A stretch of DNA of 8,877 nt from Opitutaceae bacterium (GCA_031254955.1 JAIRTK010000133.1:1-8877), one strand, 5' to 3'; counted from the stretch's first letter, positions 1 through 7,697 are shown. Program-made: numbers and translations. The notes: generated by a model not told the origin, from the letters alone.

Positions 1-605
1 TAGCGTGCTTCGCCGATCGCGGTTTGGGGGTATTCGGGTTTGTGTTCAAAGATTGAATAGGTGTAAAGGCCCGAGTCGCCGCGCGCGAGTGTGTAGCGGA
101 TTTCGATGTCGGCGGCGAAGTTTCCTTCCGCGGGGTTGGTGCCGGGGCCGGTGCCGAGTTTGCGTCCGTTGGCGATGGCTTTGATGGAGATTTCGGCGCG
201 TTCGCCGTCGTTGGCGCGGGGGTCGATGGTGAGGCTTGGGTGCGCGGGCGCGGTGCCTTTGACGCCCATCGTGTCGTGCGACCAGTAGCCGTGTTGGTGG
301 CCGGTGATGGAGGGCGCGCGCCAGTTGGGGTTGTTCGCGGGGGCGTCGTCTTGCGCGGGGGGGGTGAAGTCGGGCGCGAGCGAGGTGGCGAGTAGTTCCA
401 GGTTTTGGTGGCGCAGCGAGACGAGGTCGCCGGTGACTTTGGAAACGCGCGCGGTGATGATGCCGTTGTCGAGTGTGTAGGTTTCGGCGTCTTCGGCGAG
501 CGTGACGGGGGGCGGCGCGGCGCGGAGGAGGGCGGGCGTGGCGAGGGCGAGCGTTAGGAGAAGCGCGCGGAGATATTGGGCGGGGATGGTTTTGTTGTGC
601 GGCAT
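1..605 (-). CDS. Rhamnogalacturonan lyase, PL4-type, N-terminal part (runs off the window)
   Basis: A secreted enzyme expected to cleave the rhamnogalacturonan I backbone of pectin by beta-elimination. The start ATG at 605-603 opens a typical signal peptide: a short polar start (MPHNKT), a hydrophobic core around LLLTLALATPALL, and a likely cut near residues 30-31. Residues 40-75 (YTLDNGIITARVSKVTGDL) look like the first strands of the RhgB_N beta-sandwich domain. The stretch SGLYTYSIFEHKPEYP near residues 182-197, followed by GEAR, matches the conserved segment of plant and bacterial PL4 lyases. Only 201 codons are visible, so the catalytic residues cannot be all checked and the C-terminal FnIII-like and carbohydrate-binding domains lie outside. 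No Shine-Dalgarno is visible. A rival minus-strand reading starting at 642 is Arg/His/Pro-rich and is a shadow. The gene follows the esterase-GH95 gene in the same direction, separated by a 129-nt palindrome, so it may be transcribed separately. Family recognition comes from remembered motifs, not a search. Confidence 0.85.
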   Translation of the reverse strand, partial: MPHNKTIPAQYLRALLLTLALATPALLRAAPPPVTLAEDAETYTLDNGIITARVSKVTGDLVSLRHQNLELLATSLAPDFTPPAQDDAPANNPNWRAPSITGHQHGYWSHDTMGVKGTAPAHPSLTIDPRANDGERAEISIKAIANGRKLGTGPGTNPAEGNFAADIEIRYTLARGDSGLYTYSIFEHKPEYPQTAIGEAR

Positions 606-710
606 GGTTCCCGTCCAGTGACGTCCGCGGGTGGCAAAACACAAATGGGAAGTGGTGCTTACAGTTCGACAGGTGCCTCTGCGCGCTTGCGTCTTTGTCG
701 TAGTTTTGTC

Positions 711-839
711 GTAGCGCAGGTTTCCAAACCTGCTGACGGGCCGCAGGCCCGCCCCTCTGTCGTAGCGCAGACTTGGAAGTTTGCGTTACGTCAGAGGGCG
801 GGCCTGCGGCCCGTCGGCTGGTTTGGAAACCTGCGCTAC
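711..839. repeat. 129-nt near-perfect palindrome (REP/MITE-like hairpin)
   Basis: The outer arms at 711-754 and 796-839 are 44 nt each and differ at only two positions, plus one extra C at 755. The centre continues the stem: ctctg at 755-759 pairs with cagag at 792-796, and 761-774 pairs with 777-790 with two or three mismatches, leaving a GG loop at 775-776. The whole element can fold as one stem of about 64 bp. The core gtagcgcag occurs at 711-719 and 762-770 and inverted at 831-839, with a decayed inverted copy at 780-788, so each arm is itself a doublet. It lies between the stop of the esterase-GH95 gene and the start of the PL4 gene. It could end or stabilise the upstream mRNA, but no long T run follows it. 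It is most likely a member of a dispersed family. Confidence 0.9.
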
Positions 840-855
840 GTCAGAGGCGGCGTCA

Positions 856-893
856 CTTCAGGCCTGCGGCTCGGCGGGACGCCTCGCCCTACC
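856..893. repeat. Second GC-rich repeat-like motif beside the palindrome
   Basis: Just downstream of the GH95 stop codon (minus strand) lies a GC-rich block with a small perfect hairpin (GGCG 873-876, GGA loop, CGCC 880-883) and the 10-mer ggcctgcggc at 861-870. The same 10-mer occurs at 801-810 inside the palindrome. It resembles short dispersed intergenic repeats of GC-rich bacteria, but with one copy here that is a guess. The remaining spacer (606-710 and 894-934) holds nothing else I recognise, apart from tcgtag repeated at 698-703 and 709-714. Confidence 0.35.
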
Positions 894-934
894 TTTAATG
901 GCTTCCTTTGTGTGCGTTTCATTCGCAATGGGTT

Positions 935-3900
935 TTATTCCAGCCGCCGCAGCCCGCCGTCGAGTTGGATGGTCTGGCCTTTGGCGGTGGGGACATCCAG
1001 CGCGCGGTCGGCGTGGCGGACGTGGAGCGGGTTGCCCAGCAGCGAGCGGATCGTCGCCGCGGCGAGTTTGCCGCCGCGCCAGGTCATCGAGACCTCGAAG
1101 CCGCCCCGGGCGCGCAGGCCGGTGACGGAGCCGTCGGGCCACGCGGCGGGCAGCGCGGGCAGAAGCTGGATGAGGAAGGCCGTTTCCGAGGCGCGGGGGG
1201 CGTTCGCGGCGGCGGCTGGCGTGGTGTTTGTGGCGGTGGCCGGCGTGGTGTTTGCGGCGGCGGCTGGCGGGGTGTTTGCGGCGGCGGCTGGTGTGGTGTT
1301 TGCGGTGGTGGTCGGCGGGGTGTTTTCCGGGCGCAGGTGGCTTTGCAGGAGCATTTCGGTGATGCCGGCGGTGGCCGCGAAATTGCCGTCGATTTGGAAG
1401 GGGGGGTGCGCGTCGAATAGGTTGATGTAGGAGCCGCCGCCGCCGCCGGATTTTTCGTTCGCGGGTTCGACGCGGCGGAGTTGTTGGAGGAGCATTTTGT
1501 GCGCGTGGTCGCCGTCGTGGAAGCGCGCCCAGAGGGCGATTTTCCATCCGAGCGACCAGCCGGTGCCGTCGTCGCCGCGGTGGCGCAGGGATTGTTGCGC
1601 GGCTTTGAAGAGCGCGGGGGTGCGGGGGGTGATTTCGTCGCCGGGGTATACGGCCCAGAGGTGCGAGGCGTGGCGGTGCTTGTCTTTCGGGTTGTCGTGG
1701 TCTTGCCGCCATTCTTGAAGTTGGCCGTGCCGGCCGATGCGGTCGGGCGCGATGCGGGCGCGCGTGGTGTCGAGCGTCCGCGCAAATTCCGTGTCTTGTT
1801 TCAGGATGCGGGCGGCTCGCGCGGTGGTTTCAAAGAGCGCGCGGATGATTTGGTGGTCCATCGCGGGGCCCATGACGAGGCCGCCGTGTTCGGGCGAGTT
1901 GGAGGGGCCGCTGAGGAGTGTTCCGGTTTCCGGGTCGGGCGTGAGGTTGTGCAGGAAAAATGCGCTCGCGTTTTTCATGAGCGGCCAGGCGCGGGTGCGC
2001 AGGAAGGCGGTGTCGCCGGTGTAGAGGTAGTGTTCCCAGAGGTGCCGGGCGAGCCATGCGCCGCCGACCGGCCAGATGCCGTGGTTCGAGTTGTTGATGG
2101 GGGCGGCGCCGCGCCAGAGGTCGGTGTTGTGGTGCAGCACCCAGCCGGGCGAGTCGTAATGGATTTGCGCGGTGCGCGCGCCTGTGGTGGCGAGGTCGTC
2201 GAGCATGGCGAAGAGGGGTTCGGCGCATTCGGCGAGGTTGGCGGGGCCGGCGGGCCAGTAGTTCATCTGGGTGTTGATGTTTACGGTGTATTTGGAGCCC
2301 CAGGGTGGATGGATGCGGTCGTTCCAGATGCCTTGGAGGTTGGCGGGTTGGTCGCCGGGGCGGCTGCTGGCGATGAGTAGGTAGCGTCCGTATTGGTATA
2401 CGAGCGCGATGAGGGCGGGGTCGGGCGTGGTCTGGGTGCGCGCGAGGCGTTCGTCGGTGGGGAGCGCGGCGGCGGCGGCGGGCGGCGGGCCGAGGTCGAT
2501 GGTGACGCGGCGGAAGAGCGTTTGGTGGTCGGCGAGGTGGCGGGCGAGGAGGGTGTCGTAGGGGTCGCCGGCGAGGGCGTCGCTGTTGCGGGCGGCGGCG
2601 TTGTTGCGCGCGGCGTCGCTGTTGCGGGCGGCGTCGCTGTTGCGGGCGGCTTCGGTTTCGGGGTCGGCGGTGTTGTCGTTGTAGTTTTTGAAACTGGTGC
2701 CGGCGGTGATGATGAGCAGGGCTTCGTCGGCGTTTTCGATGGTGAGGCCGGAGGGCGTGGCGGTGATGTTGCCGTTTTTGGCGATGGCGCGGAGTTGCAC
2801 GGCGAAGCGTGTGCCGTCGTCGCCGACGCGTCCCGTGAGGCGGATGGTCGCGGGGTCGATGATGGTGGTGTTGCTCGCGGCGTGGGGGGCGGCGAGGTGC
2901 GCGGTGAGGGTGAGGCGGCCGGGCTTGTCCGCGGTGAGGCGTTGGATGATGGCTTTGTCGGGATGGCTGGCGAACGCGGTGCGTGTGTGCGTGACGCCGT
3001 CGGGCGCGCGGTAGCGCACGCTTGTGGTCGCGGTGTCGAGGTCGAGGTCGCGAATGTAGTCGAGGAGGGTTTCGTTTTTGAGCGCGGGTTGCCGGATGAT
3101 GAGGTCGGCGAGGGGTTGGTATTCGCGCTGGCGAAGCGGCAGGCTCATGAATTTTTCCATGGCGAGTTTTTCGGCTTCCTTTTGTTTTCCGGCGAGGAGC
3201 AGGCGGCGGAGTTCGGGCAGGATGGCGGCGGCTCCGGGGTGGGTGTAGTCGTGGGGGCCGCCGGTCCAGAGGGTGTCGTCGTTGAGTTGCAGGCGTTCTT
3301 CTTCGATGCCGCCGAAGACCATCGCGCCGAGGCGGCCGTTGCCGATGGGGAGCGCTTCGTTCCAGTAATTCGCGGGGGCGCGATACCAGAGGGTCGTGCC
3401 GTTTGTCGGCGGGGCGGTGGCGGCGGGCGGGGTGGCGGCGGCGGGCGGGGCGGTGGCGGCGGGAGGGGCGGCGGCGGGCGGGGCGGCGCGTTTTCGGATG
3501 GTTGATGGTTTGGGGAAGCCGGACGCTTTGGCGTAGTTTGGTGGTGGTTTTCCGGTTACGTTGGCCCGGAGCCACGCGGCCATCTCGCCGCGCCAGTGCG
3601 GGGCGAATTTTTCCCAGTCGCCGATGCGGTGCTGTCCGCCGGGGATGATGAGCAGGTCGCAGGTCGCGCCCGCGCCGCGAAGGCGCGATTGGAAATTGAG
3701 CGATTGCTGGAGGGGGACGGTTTTGTCGGCGTCGCCTTGGATGATGAGGAATGGCGGGGATTGCCGCGTGAGGCTGATGTTGTTGACGGGGGCGTTTTTT
3801 CGCAGGAGCGCGAGGGTCGCGGGCGGGAGCGGGTTTTTTTGCGCGGGGAGGTCGAAGAGATTTTGGAGCGAGGTGCTGAGGCCGCCGCGCGCGGGGAGTT

Positions 3901-4441
3901 CTTGCTCGAAATCGGTGACGGGCGCGCAGCCGACGGCGGCTTGCACGCGGGTGGCGTCGTCTTGCGCGCCGGTGACGGCGGCGAGGGTCGCGAGGTGCCC
4001 GCCGGCGGAGTAGCCGACGAGGACGATGCGCTCCGGGTCGCCGTTGTAGTCGCGGGCGTGCGTCTTGACCCAGCGGATGGCGGCGCGGACGTCGTCGATG
4101 CACGCGGGCCAGCGGTGCGCGGGCGCGAGGCGGTAGTCGATGGCGACCCAGGCAAAGTTGGCCTGTTCGAGGATGTCGGCCCAGAGGGAGATTTCGGGGG
4201 AGTTCCTGTTGCCGCGCATCCAGCCGCCGCCGTAAAGGAGAATCGCGATGGGGCGCGGTTGGCCGGTGGCGTCGGGTTTTGCGGCGCAGGCGTCGAGTCG
4301 CAGGCTGACGCCGTTGACGTTGGCATATTCGATGCCGGTCGCGGAGGGGGCGGCGGAAAAGAGCGCGGCGCGGAAAATGAAGAGCGAGGAGAGCGCGGCA
4401 AGGGCGCGGGCAAGGATGCGCGGGAGGTTTGCCATTTTCAT
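935..4441 (-). CDS. Secreted fusion: BD-FAE-like acyl esterase + GH95 alpha-L-fucosidase/galactosidase
   Basis: A protein of 1168 residues starting at ATG 4441-4439. The start is chosen because it directly precedes a signal peptide (hydrophobic residues 9-30) and lies 32 nt after the upstream stop; ATG 4435 is an alternative, while an in-frame ATG at 4501 would overlap the upstream gene. Residues 37-295 form an alpha/beta hydrolase: oxyanion-hole loop YGGGW (70-74, Tyr instead of the usual His), nucleophile Ser145 in GYSAGG, probable acid Asp239 in GDADKTVP, and His271 in GGQHRIG. Such domains remove acyl groups, often acetyl, from plant sugars. An Ala/Pro linker (about 318-346) leads to a complete GH95 module (about 350-1165) with [21 protein letters not shown] at its start. 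The GH95 catalytic set is present: Asn721 and Asn723 in [10 protein letters not shown], acid Glu851 in SNSPEHG, base Asp1018 in QIDGNF. GH95 enzymes release alpha-1,2-L-fucose or alpha-L-galactose. Two further low-complexity insertions interrupt the module. Confidence 0.92.
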   Translation of the reverse strand: MKMANLPRILARALAALSSLFIFRAALFSAAPSATGIEYANVNGVSLRLDACAAKPDATGQPRPIAILLYGGGWMRGNRNSPEISLWADILEQANFAWVAIDYRLAPAHRWPACIDDVRAAIRWVKTHARDYNGDPERIVLVGYSAGGHLATLAAVTGAQDDATRVQAAVGCAPVTDFEQELPARGGLSTSLQNLFDLPAQKNPLPPATLALLRKNAPVNNISLTRQSPPFLIIQGDADKTVPLQQSLNFQSRLRGAGATCDLLIIPGGQHRIGDWEKFAPHWRGEMAAWLRANVTGKPPPNYAKASGFPKPSTIRKRAAPPAAAPPAATAPPAAATPPAATAPPTNGTTLWYRAPANYWNEALPIGNGRLGAMVFGGIEEERLQLNDDTLWTGGPHDYTHPGAAAILPELRRLLLAGKQKEAEKLAMEKFMSLPLRQREYQPLADLIIRQPALKNETLLDYIRDLDLDTATTSVRYRAPDGVTHTRTAFASHPDKAIIQRLTADKPGRLTLTAHLAAPHAASNTTIIDPATIRLTGRVGDDGTRFAVQLRAIAKNGNITATPSGLTIENADEALLIITAGTSFKNYNDNTADPETEAARNSDAARNSDAARNNAAARNSDALAGDPYDTLLARHLADHQTLFRRVTIDLGPPPAAAAALPTDERLARTQTTPDPALIALVYQYGRYLLIASSRPGDQPANLQGIWNDRIHPPWGSKYTVNINTQMNYWPAGPANLAECAEPLFAMLDDLATTGARTAQIHYDSPGWVLHHNTDLWRGAAPINNSNHGIWPVGGAWLARHLWEHYLYTGDTAFLRTRAWPLMKNASAFFLHNLTPDPETGTLLSGPSNSPEHGGLVMGPAMDHQIIRALFETTARAARILKQDTEFARTLDTTRARIAPDRIGRHGQLQEWRQDHDNPKDKHRHASHLWAVYPGDEITPRTPALFKAAQQSLRHRGDDGTGWSLGWKIALWARFHDGDHAHKMLLQQLRRVEPANEKSGGGGGSYINLFDAHPPFQIDGNFAATAGITEMLLQSHLRPENTPPTTTANTTPAAAANTPPAAAANTTPATATNTTPAAAANAPRASETAFLIQLLPALPAAWPDGSVTGLRARGGFEVSMTWRGGKLAAATIRSLLGNPLHVRHADRALDVPTAKGQTIQLDGGLRRLE
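1200..1328 (-). repeat. 24-nt tandem repeat inside GH95 (8-residue ANTTPAAA units)
   Basis: Four in-frame 24-nt units occupy 1218-1241, 1242-1265, 1266-1289 and 1290-1313, flanked by partial units at 1200-1217 and 1314-1328. They encode about 44 residues of Ala, Thr, Pro and Asn. The insertion sits between the catalytic-base segment (QIDGNF...EMLLQSH) and the C-terminal domain (IQLLPALP), two blocks that normally lie a few residues apart in GH95. As all units are multiples of three, changes in copy number would keep the frame. Confidence 0.9.
2579..2650 (-). repeat. 18-nt tandem repeat inside GH95 (AARNSD units)
   Basis: Four consecutive 18-nt units encode residues 598-621 of the esterase-GH95 protein: three AARNSD units and one variant, AARNNA. 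They interrupt the GH95 segment between SFKNYND and [14 protein letters not shown], a surface loop that varies in the family. This is a recent-looking, in-frame microexpansion. Confidence 0.85.
3404..3487 (-). repeat. Ala/Pro-rich linker repeat between esterase and GH95 domains
   Basis: A GGC/GGG/GCG-rich imperfect repeat encodes residues of the type [15 protein letters not shown] (about 319-346). It separates the esterase from the GH95 module. Such Pro/Ala stretches are usual as flexible spacers between extracellular catalytic domains and mark the fusion point. Confidence 0.8.
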
Positions 4442-4473
4442 GCTGGAGCGGGCGGGGCGGCTGGATGCGGGGT

Positions 4474-6786
4474 TCAGTCGGAGAGATTTTCCCGCATCCA
4501 TGCGATGGCGGCGTCTTGCGTGGCGGCGGCCAGGCGGCCGTAATCGTCAGGCTCCTGCAAGGCAAGCCGGGAGGCGGCGCCGGATTGCTCGTAGGCGCGC
4601 CGCGCCCGGTCCACCGCCGCGCGCACATCGGCGGGGCTGGCGTCGCGGTCCCTGCGCGGCTGCACGATGAGCACGGGGCGCGGCGCGGCGAGCGCGATCA
4701 AGTCTTCGTAGTCGTAAGGCAGGCGCGCCTCGTCGCCCGCAAACAGGCCGAGCCGCGGCAGCAGGCCGTGCTGGTGGCTGTAGCGCGTCATGCCGCTCAT
4801 GCCCCGGACGGGCGTGTCGGCGCGCATGGGCGTGAAGCCGCAGATCGAAACGACGCCGCGAATGCGCGGGTCGAGCGCCGCCGCATACAGGCCGACCGTG
4901 CCGCCGAGCGTGTAGCCGAAGACGGAAATGGCCTTCGCGTCCACGAGCGCGTCCTTTTCGAGCGCGTCCACCGCGCCGCGCGCATCCTCGACCATTTTGC
5001 CGAGGCGCGACCAGCGCGGGTGGCGGTCGTAAAACGGCGCGGCCTCCGCCCAGCGCGTGCCGTATCCGGTCTGGTCATACGCGAGCACGGCGTAGCCCGC
5101 CTTCACGAGCGCGAGAATCGGATGCAGGTCGCGCCGGTAAACCCACATGTAGCCGAGCGGATGATGAAAACCGTGCAGCCAGATCACCGCGGGCAGTTTC
5201 GTCCCCGCGGGCGTGTCCGCCGGATAATACAAGTCCCCGGTGACGCCGAGGCCGAAGCGCAGGCGGCGCGAGGCGACCGCGTTTTTCTCGGGTTCGCGCC
5301 AGCCGTATTCCTGCCCGCCGGCGGCGATGACCCACGCGGGCACGTCGGGCGCGAGCTGGCCCGGGTTTCCCGCGCGGCCCTGCGCGACGACGGTCGGGCC
5401 GGGCGGCGGCCCGCCCCGGCGCGACGGGAAGAGCGGCGGCGGCTCGGGCAGCAACGGCGGCGCCTCGCCAAGCATCCAGCCGACGGAGCGGCGAAGCCCC
5501 TCGGCGTCGGAACCCCGCCCCGCCTTCGAGGCGTCGTGGACGGGGAATTTTTCGAGGTCGATTTTTTCGCCCGTGAGCGCGCGCCATTTTTCAAAATCCC
5601 ACTGAAACACAAAATCGTTCACCCATTTTTTCGGCGCGCGGCCAAACTGCCAGTCGAGCCAGTCGATGCACGCCTCGGGATCGTTGCTGCCGTGAAAGCC
5701 GGGCACGTGCAGCAGACCCAGCCGCTCGGGCCGTCCGAGGCGCTCGTAAACCGCCTGCGCCGACGCGTGCGCCTGCTCGATGGCCCAGCCGTTGGCGACC
5801 TGGTCGTTGTTGCCCCACTCGCTCAGCACGGCGCGCGGCGCGATGAGCGCGAGAAACAAATTCGCATCGACGGGCAGGCGATCCTCGCGGCCCGAGAAAA
5901 AACGCAGCCGCGGCGAGAACCACGAGGGGAACATGCGCGTGGTGCTCTCGATGCTCTCGCCGCCGCCCCGCTCGCCCCCGAGCCGCCACGGCAGCAGCCC
6001 GCCGACACCCGTGCTGCCGGCGACGAGCGCCGCGATGCGCGCGTCGAGCGCGGCGGCGATGGTCGCCATCTTGCCGTCGCGCGAATAGCCGAAAATCGCC
6101 ACGCGGCTCATGTCCGCCTGCGGCACGGTTTCGAGATAATCGAGCACGACCTGCGCCAGCCAGGCGCGGCGGGGCAGCGTCGCGAAATCGTAATCGGGGT
6201 AAAGCTCCTGCAACGCCGCGGCATCGTCCATGCGGTCGTTGCCCGCGAAGCCCGCCGAGATGTAGCCGCGCCGGACAAGCATCCGCGCCCAGCCCGCGAG
6301 GTTCGGACTGATGAGCACGGGGAGTTTTTCCCCGGCGGCGGCGTCGGGAATCACGAGCCGGACGCGCACGCTGCCCTTGCCCCGCGGCCCGAATTCGACG
6401 CGGACATTGCGCGTGATGCAGCCGTTGGCGCGGGCCTCGTCGAGCAGCACGACGCTGGAAATGGACGGCTTGGGCGGAAACGTGCCGGTCACGTATTTCT
6501 CGAAAAACCCGCGAATCTCCGCCCGGCGCGCCTCCCAGTCCGCATCGGTGCGCACGGGACGCCCGTCGGCAAAGCGCAGCGGATCAGGCAGGAGATTCGA
6601 GCGCGGCAACGCGTCGAAATCGGGCGGCAACTCGCCGGTTTTCTGCTGCCACGCGGTCCACTCGGGGACATCGGGCAGCGCCTGCCGCATCCATTGCAAA
6701 TGCGCGGCACGCTCATCAGGCGTCATCGACTGCGCGATGGCGGCGCCCGCGAAACACAACACAGGGACAATCAGGGGAATTTTCAT
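4474..6786 (-). CDS. Secreted tandem alpha/beta-hydrolase (CE15/acetylxylan-esterase-like)
   Basis: A protein of 770 residues. The start ATG 6786-6784 opens a clear signal peptide ([20 protein letters not shown]); the frame is open upstream to 6921 but that part looks non-coding. The N-terminal hydrolase (about 80-385) has nucleophile Ser235 in GYSRDGK, then GGERGGGES (270-278), [17 protein letters not shown] (304-320) and a candidate catalytic His365 in GFHGSNDP. The order and wording resemble CE15 glucuronoyl esterases and related acetyl esterases. A Pro-rich joint (about 440-465) leads to a second hydrolase (about 505-768): [26 protein letters not shown] (624-629), then [15 protein letters not shown]. 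Thr626 replaces the usual nucleophilic Ser, and EPDDYGRL stands where a catalytic His would be expected, so this half may be inactive or use other residues. The gene ends 32 nt before the esterase-GH95 start, suggesting one operon and action on esters of the same polysaccharide. The true substrate is unknown. Confidence 0.88.
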   Translation of the reverse strand: MKIPLIVPVLCFAGAAIAQSMTPDERAAHLQWMRQALPDVPEWTAWQQKTGELPPDFDALPRSNLLPDPLRFADGRPVRTDADWEARRAEIRGFFEKYVTGTFPPKPSISSVVLLDEARANGCITRNVRVEFGPRGKGSVRVRLVIPDAAAGEKLPVLISPNLAGWARMLVRRGYISAGFAGNDRMDDAAALQELYPDYDFATLPRRAWLAQVVLDYLETVPQADMSRVAIFGYSRDGKMATIAAALDARIAALVAGSTGVGGLLPWRLGGERGGGESIESTTRMFPSWFSPRLRFFSGREDRLPVDANLFLALIAPRAVLSEWGNNDQVANGWAIEQAHASAQAVYERLGRPERLGLLHVPGFHGSNDPEACIDWLDWQFGRAPKKWVNDFVFQWDFEKWRALTGEKIDLEKFPVHDASKAGRGSDAEGLRRSVGWMLGEAPPLLPEPPPLFPSRRGGPPPGPTVVAQGRAGNPGQLAPDVPAWVIAAGGQEYGWREPEKNAVASRRLRFGLGVTGDLYYPADTPAGTKLPAVIWLHGFHHPLGYMWVYRRDLHPILALVKAGYAVLAYDQTGYGTRWAEAAPFYDRHPRWSRLGKMVEDARGAVDALEKDALVDAKAISVFGYTLGGTVGLYAAALDPRIRGVVSICGFTPMRADTPVRGMSGMTRYSHQHGLLPRLGLFAGDEARLPYDYEDLIALAAPRPVLIVQPRRDRDASPADVRAAVDRARRAYEQSGAASRLALQEPDDYGRLAAATQDAAIAWMRENLSD

Positions 6787-7029
6787 TCTAGGAGCAAATT
6801 CGCGCCGAGTGAAGCCCGGCGCCGCGCGGAAATCGAATGCGGATTCAGGCTTACAGTCCGATGCGTTGCCAAAAGGCGCGGGCGCCCCGCGCGATGCGCG
6901 CCAAGACAACTGGTCTCCCACCTATAAATACGCAAACGGAACCGATCCAGCCGATTAATGAGCAAAACATGACATTGGCCCCCCCAAAAAAAAGGGCGCT
7001 TTGAAAAACTGAAGTTGAGCGCCGCCATC
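6787..7029 (-). other. Upstream region of the tandem hydrolase; probable promoter, no gene
   Basis: This stretch precedes the signal-peptide ATG of the tandem hydrolase and likely contains its leader and promoter, but I cannot point to a convincing -35/-10 pair. An AT-richer patch (tataaatac at 6922-6930, plus strand) is the most likely place. A 13-nt imperfect dyad, AGAC-N5-GTCT, lies at 6904-6916 and could be an operator, but it is too short to claim. No Shine-Dalgarno is seen in front of the ATG. A run of seven C followed by eight A (6979-6993) is the most striking sequence. The open frames here show no protein-like composition. Confidence 0.35.
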
Positions 7030-7091
7030 GTAGCGCAGGTTGTCAGGCCATTTCCAAGTGAACACGACCCTTTGGAAGCAGAGCCATGTAG

Positions 7092-7111
7092 GGGCTTCGC
7101 TTGCGAAGCCC
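7092..7111. repeat. Perfect 9-bp hairpin
   Basis: GGGCTTCGC (7092-7100) pairs exactly with GCGAAGCCC (7103-7111) around a TT loop. No T run follows on either strand, so it does not look like a simple intrinsic terminator. Confidence 0.85.
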
Positions 7112-7176
7112 GTTGCTGGAGCACGCCCGTTGCTGGAGCACGGCCTTTGCAGGAGCACGGCCGTTGCCGGAGCACG
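7109..7176. repeat. 17-nt tandem repeat, four copies
   Basis: The units are 7109-7125, 7126-7142, 7143-7159 and 7160-7176. The first two are identical (cccgttgctggagcacg); the others differ at two or three positions. All end in ggagcacg. Seventeen is not a multiple of three, so conserved coding is unlikely. Confidence 0.88.
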
Positions 7177-7184
7177 GTTATCAA

Positions 7185-7210
7185 GCCGGGCGTCGCAAGC
7201 GACGCCCGGC
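7185..7210. repeat. Perfect 12-bp hairpin
   Basis: GCCGGGCGTCGC (7185-7196) pairs exactly with GCGACGCCCGGC (7199-7210) around an AA loop. It is the strongest local hairpin of the mosaic. No T run follows on either strand, which argues against a standard terminator. Confidence 0.88.
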
Positions 7211-7290
7211 ACAAGAGTGATTTTCATTGGGAATGGGTATTAATCCTATCGCAAAAGCTGTAAACCTTGTCCTCGGACGTATAGTGACTC

Positions 7291-7424
7291 GCACCACCAC
7301 ACCGCGTTGATAAAACGCGGCTGTCCTCGGTTATCCCGCCCCACTGCCCTCGCCGTCCGGGTAAATGCGGCTTCAGCAGGCTCTACATGCGTTTGTCCAA
7401 ATCATGCCTGTGATCATCAGATTC
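7291..7424 (-). pseudogene. IS5-family transposase, decayed N-terminal fragment
   Basis: The minus strand reads RHDLDKRM, a stop (TAG at 7385-7383), then SLLKPHLPGRRGQWGG and TEDSRV. After loss of one base near 7313 it resumes in another frame as INAVWW. This matches the start of IS5-group transposases, where a Trp (here the stop; TGG to TAG is one change) precedes a LLPG-type block and D-N/S-R-x-F-I-N-A-V. The fragment has both a nonsense codon and a frameshift and is clearly dead. It lies downstream of the C-terminal fragment in the same orientation, so the two are not halves of one intact copy in normal order. Beyond about 7285 the similarity fades. Confidence 0.65.
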
Positions 7425-7443
7425 ATTCAGCCTTTCCTGCTTA

Positions 7444-7672
7444 GAGCGTGTCGTCATGAGGTTTTAAGCCAGAGGTAAAGACATCGGATTTGGACGGTAG
7501 CAAGGAAACTGGAGGCGTTTTTCACAGAGCGTGTGGCGATTCCCCGCCAGCCCTTCAGTTTCAGGATGGCGTTCTCCACCAGATGCCGTAGCCGATACAA
7601 ATAACGGTCATAGGTTCTTGGTCCGGCGAAAGTCGATTTGAGCCGATTTAAGTCGCCTCCCTCAATCTTGGT
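7444..7672 (-). pseudogene. IS5-family transposase, C-terminal fragment with probable IS end
   Basis: The minus strand from about 7672 to the TGA at 7456-7454 ends in YDRYLYRLRHLVENAILK, then LKGWRGIATRSVKN and ASSFLATVQIRCLYLWLKTS. It contains the Y-(2)-R-(3)-E-(6)-K signature of IS4/IS5-type DDE transposases, with the catalytic Glu at 7576-7574. The start and the first two catalytic Asp residues are missing; an in-frame stop lies at 7675-7673. The sequence gagcgtgtcgtc at 7444-7455, directly after TTA, looks like the outer end of an IS1031/IS427-like element next to a TNA target, but no matching opposite end was found. Base composition is less GC-rich than in the flanking genes, consistent with foreign origin. 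Confidence 0.75.
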
Positions 7673-7697
7673 TCAACTCCTCCGCGTAAACCCCAGT

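Larger units (their letters stand above)
7030..7210. repeat. Mosaic of short repeats and hairpins
   Basis: The block begins with gtagcgcaggtt (7030-7041), the same core as in the 129-nt palindrome 6.2 kb away. It continues through a perfect 9-bp hairpin, a four-copy 17-nt tandem repeat and a perfect 12-bp hairpin, described separately. It lies between the transposase scar and the promoter region of the tandem hydrolase. The parts abut or nearly abut, so this looks like a composite intergenic repeat element (BIME-like) and not coding sequence. Confidence 0.7.

Noticed and set aside
46..642. Minus-strand frame of 198 codons starting upstream of the PL4 start
   Set aside because: It is Arg/His/Pro-rich and overlaps the PL4 coding frame, which has a signal peptide and conserved motifs.
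1830..4628. Very long minus-strand frame of 932 codons overlapping the esterase-GH95 gene
   Set aside because: It is extremely rich in Arg, His and Pro without motifs, the usual shadow of a GC-rich gene in another frame; the GH95 and esterase motifs lie in the frame ending at 935.
6904..6916. AGAC-N5-GTCT dyad as a possible operator
   Set aside because: Four-base half sites occur often by chance, and I could not match it to a known regulator family.
4429..6927. Plus-strand frame of 832 codons opposite the tandem hydrolase
   Set aside because: Composition is Arg/Ala/Val-rich with no domain motif, and the opposite strand has a signal peptide and two hydrolase domains. It results from low stop-codon frequency in GC-rich DNA.
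7092..7210. CRISPR array
   Set aside because: The 17-nt units abut directly with no unique spacers and there are no cas genes.
6955..7227. Short minus-strand open frame over the repeat mosaic
   Set aside because: It is made of the hairpins and the 17-nt tandem repeats, shows no protein-like conservation pattern and has no matching motif.
7302..7320. 7-bp hairpin (CCGCGTT / AACGCGG)
   Set aside because: It lies inside the decayed transposase coding fragment (RVFINAV region), so the pairing is probably incidental; no T run follows.
7268..7330. 9-nt direct repeat tgtcctcgg at 7268-7276 and 7322-7330
   Set aside because: It is short, spans part of a transposase remnant and does not bound a clear element; chance is likely.
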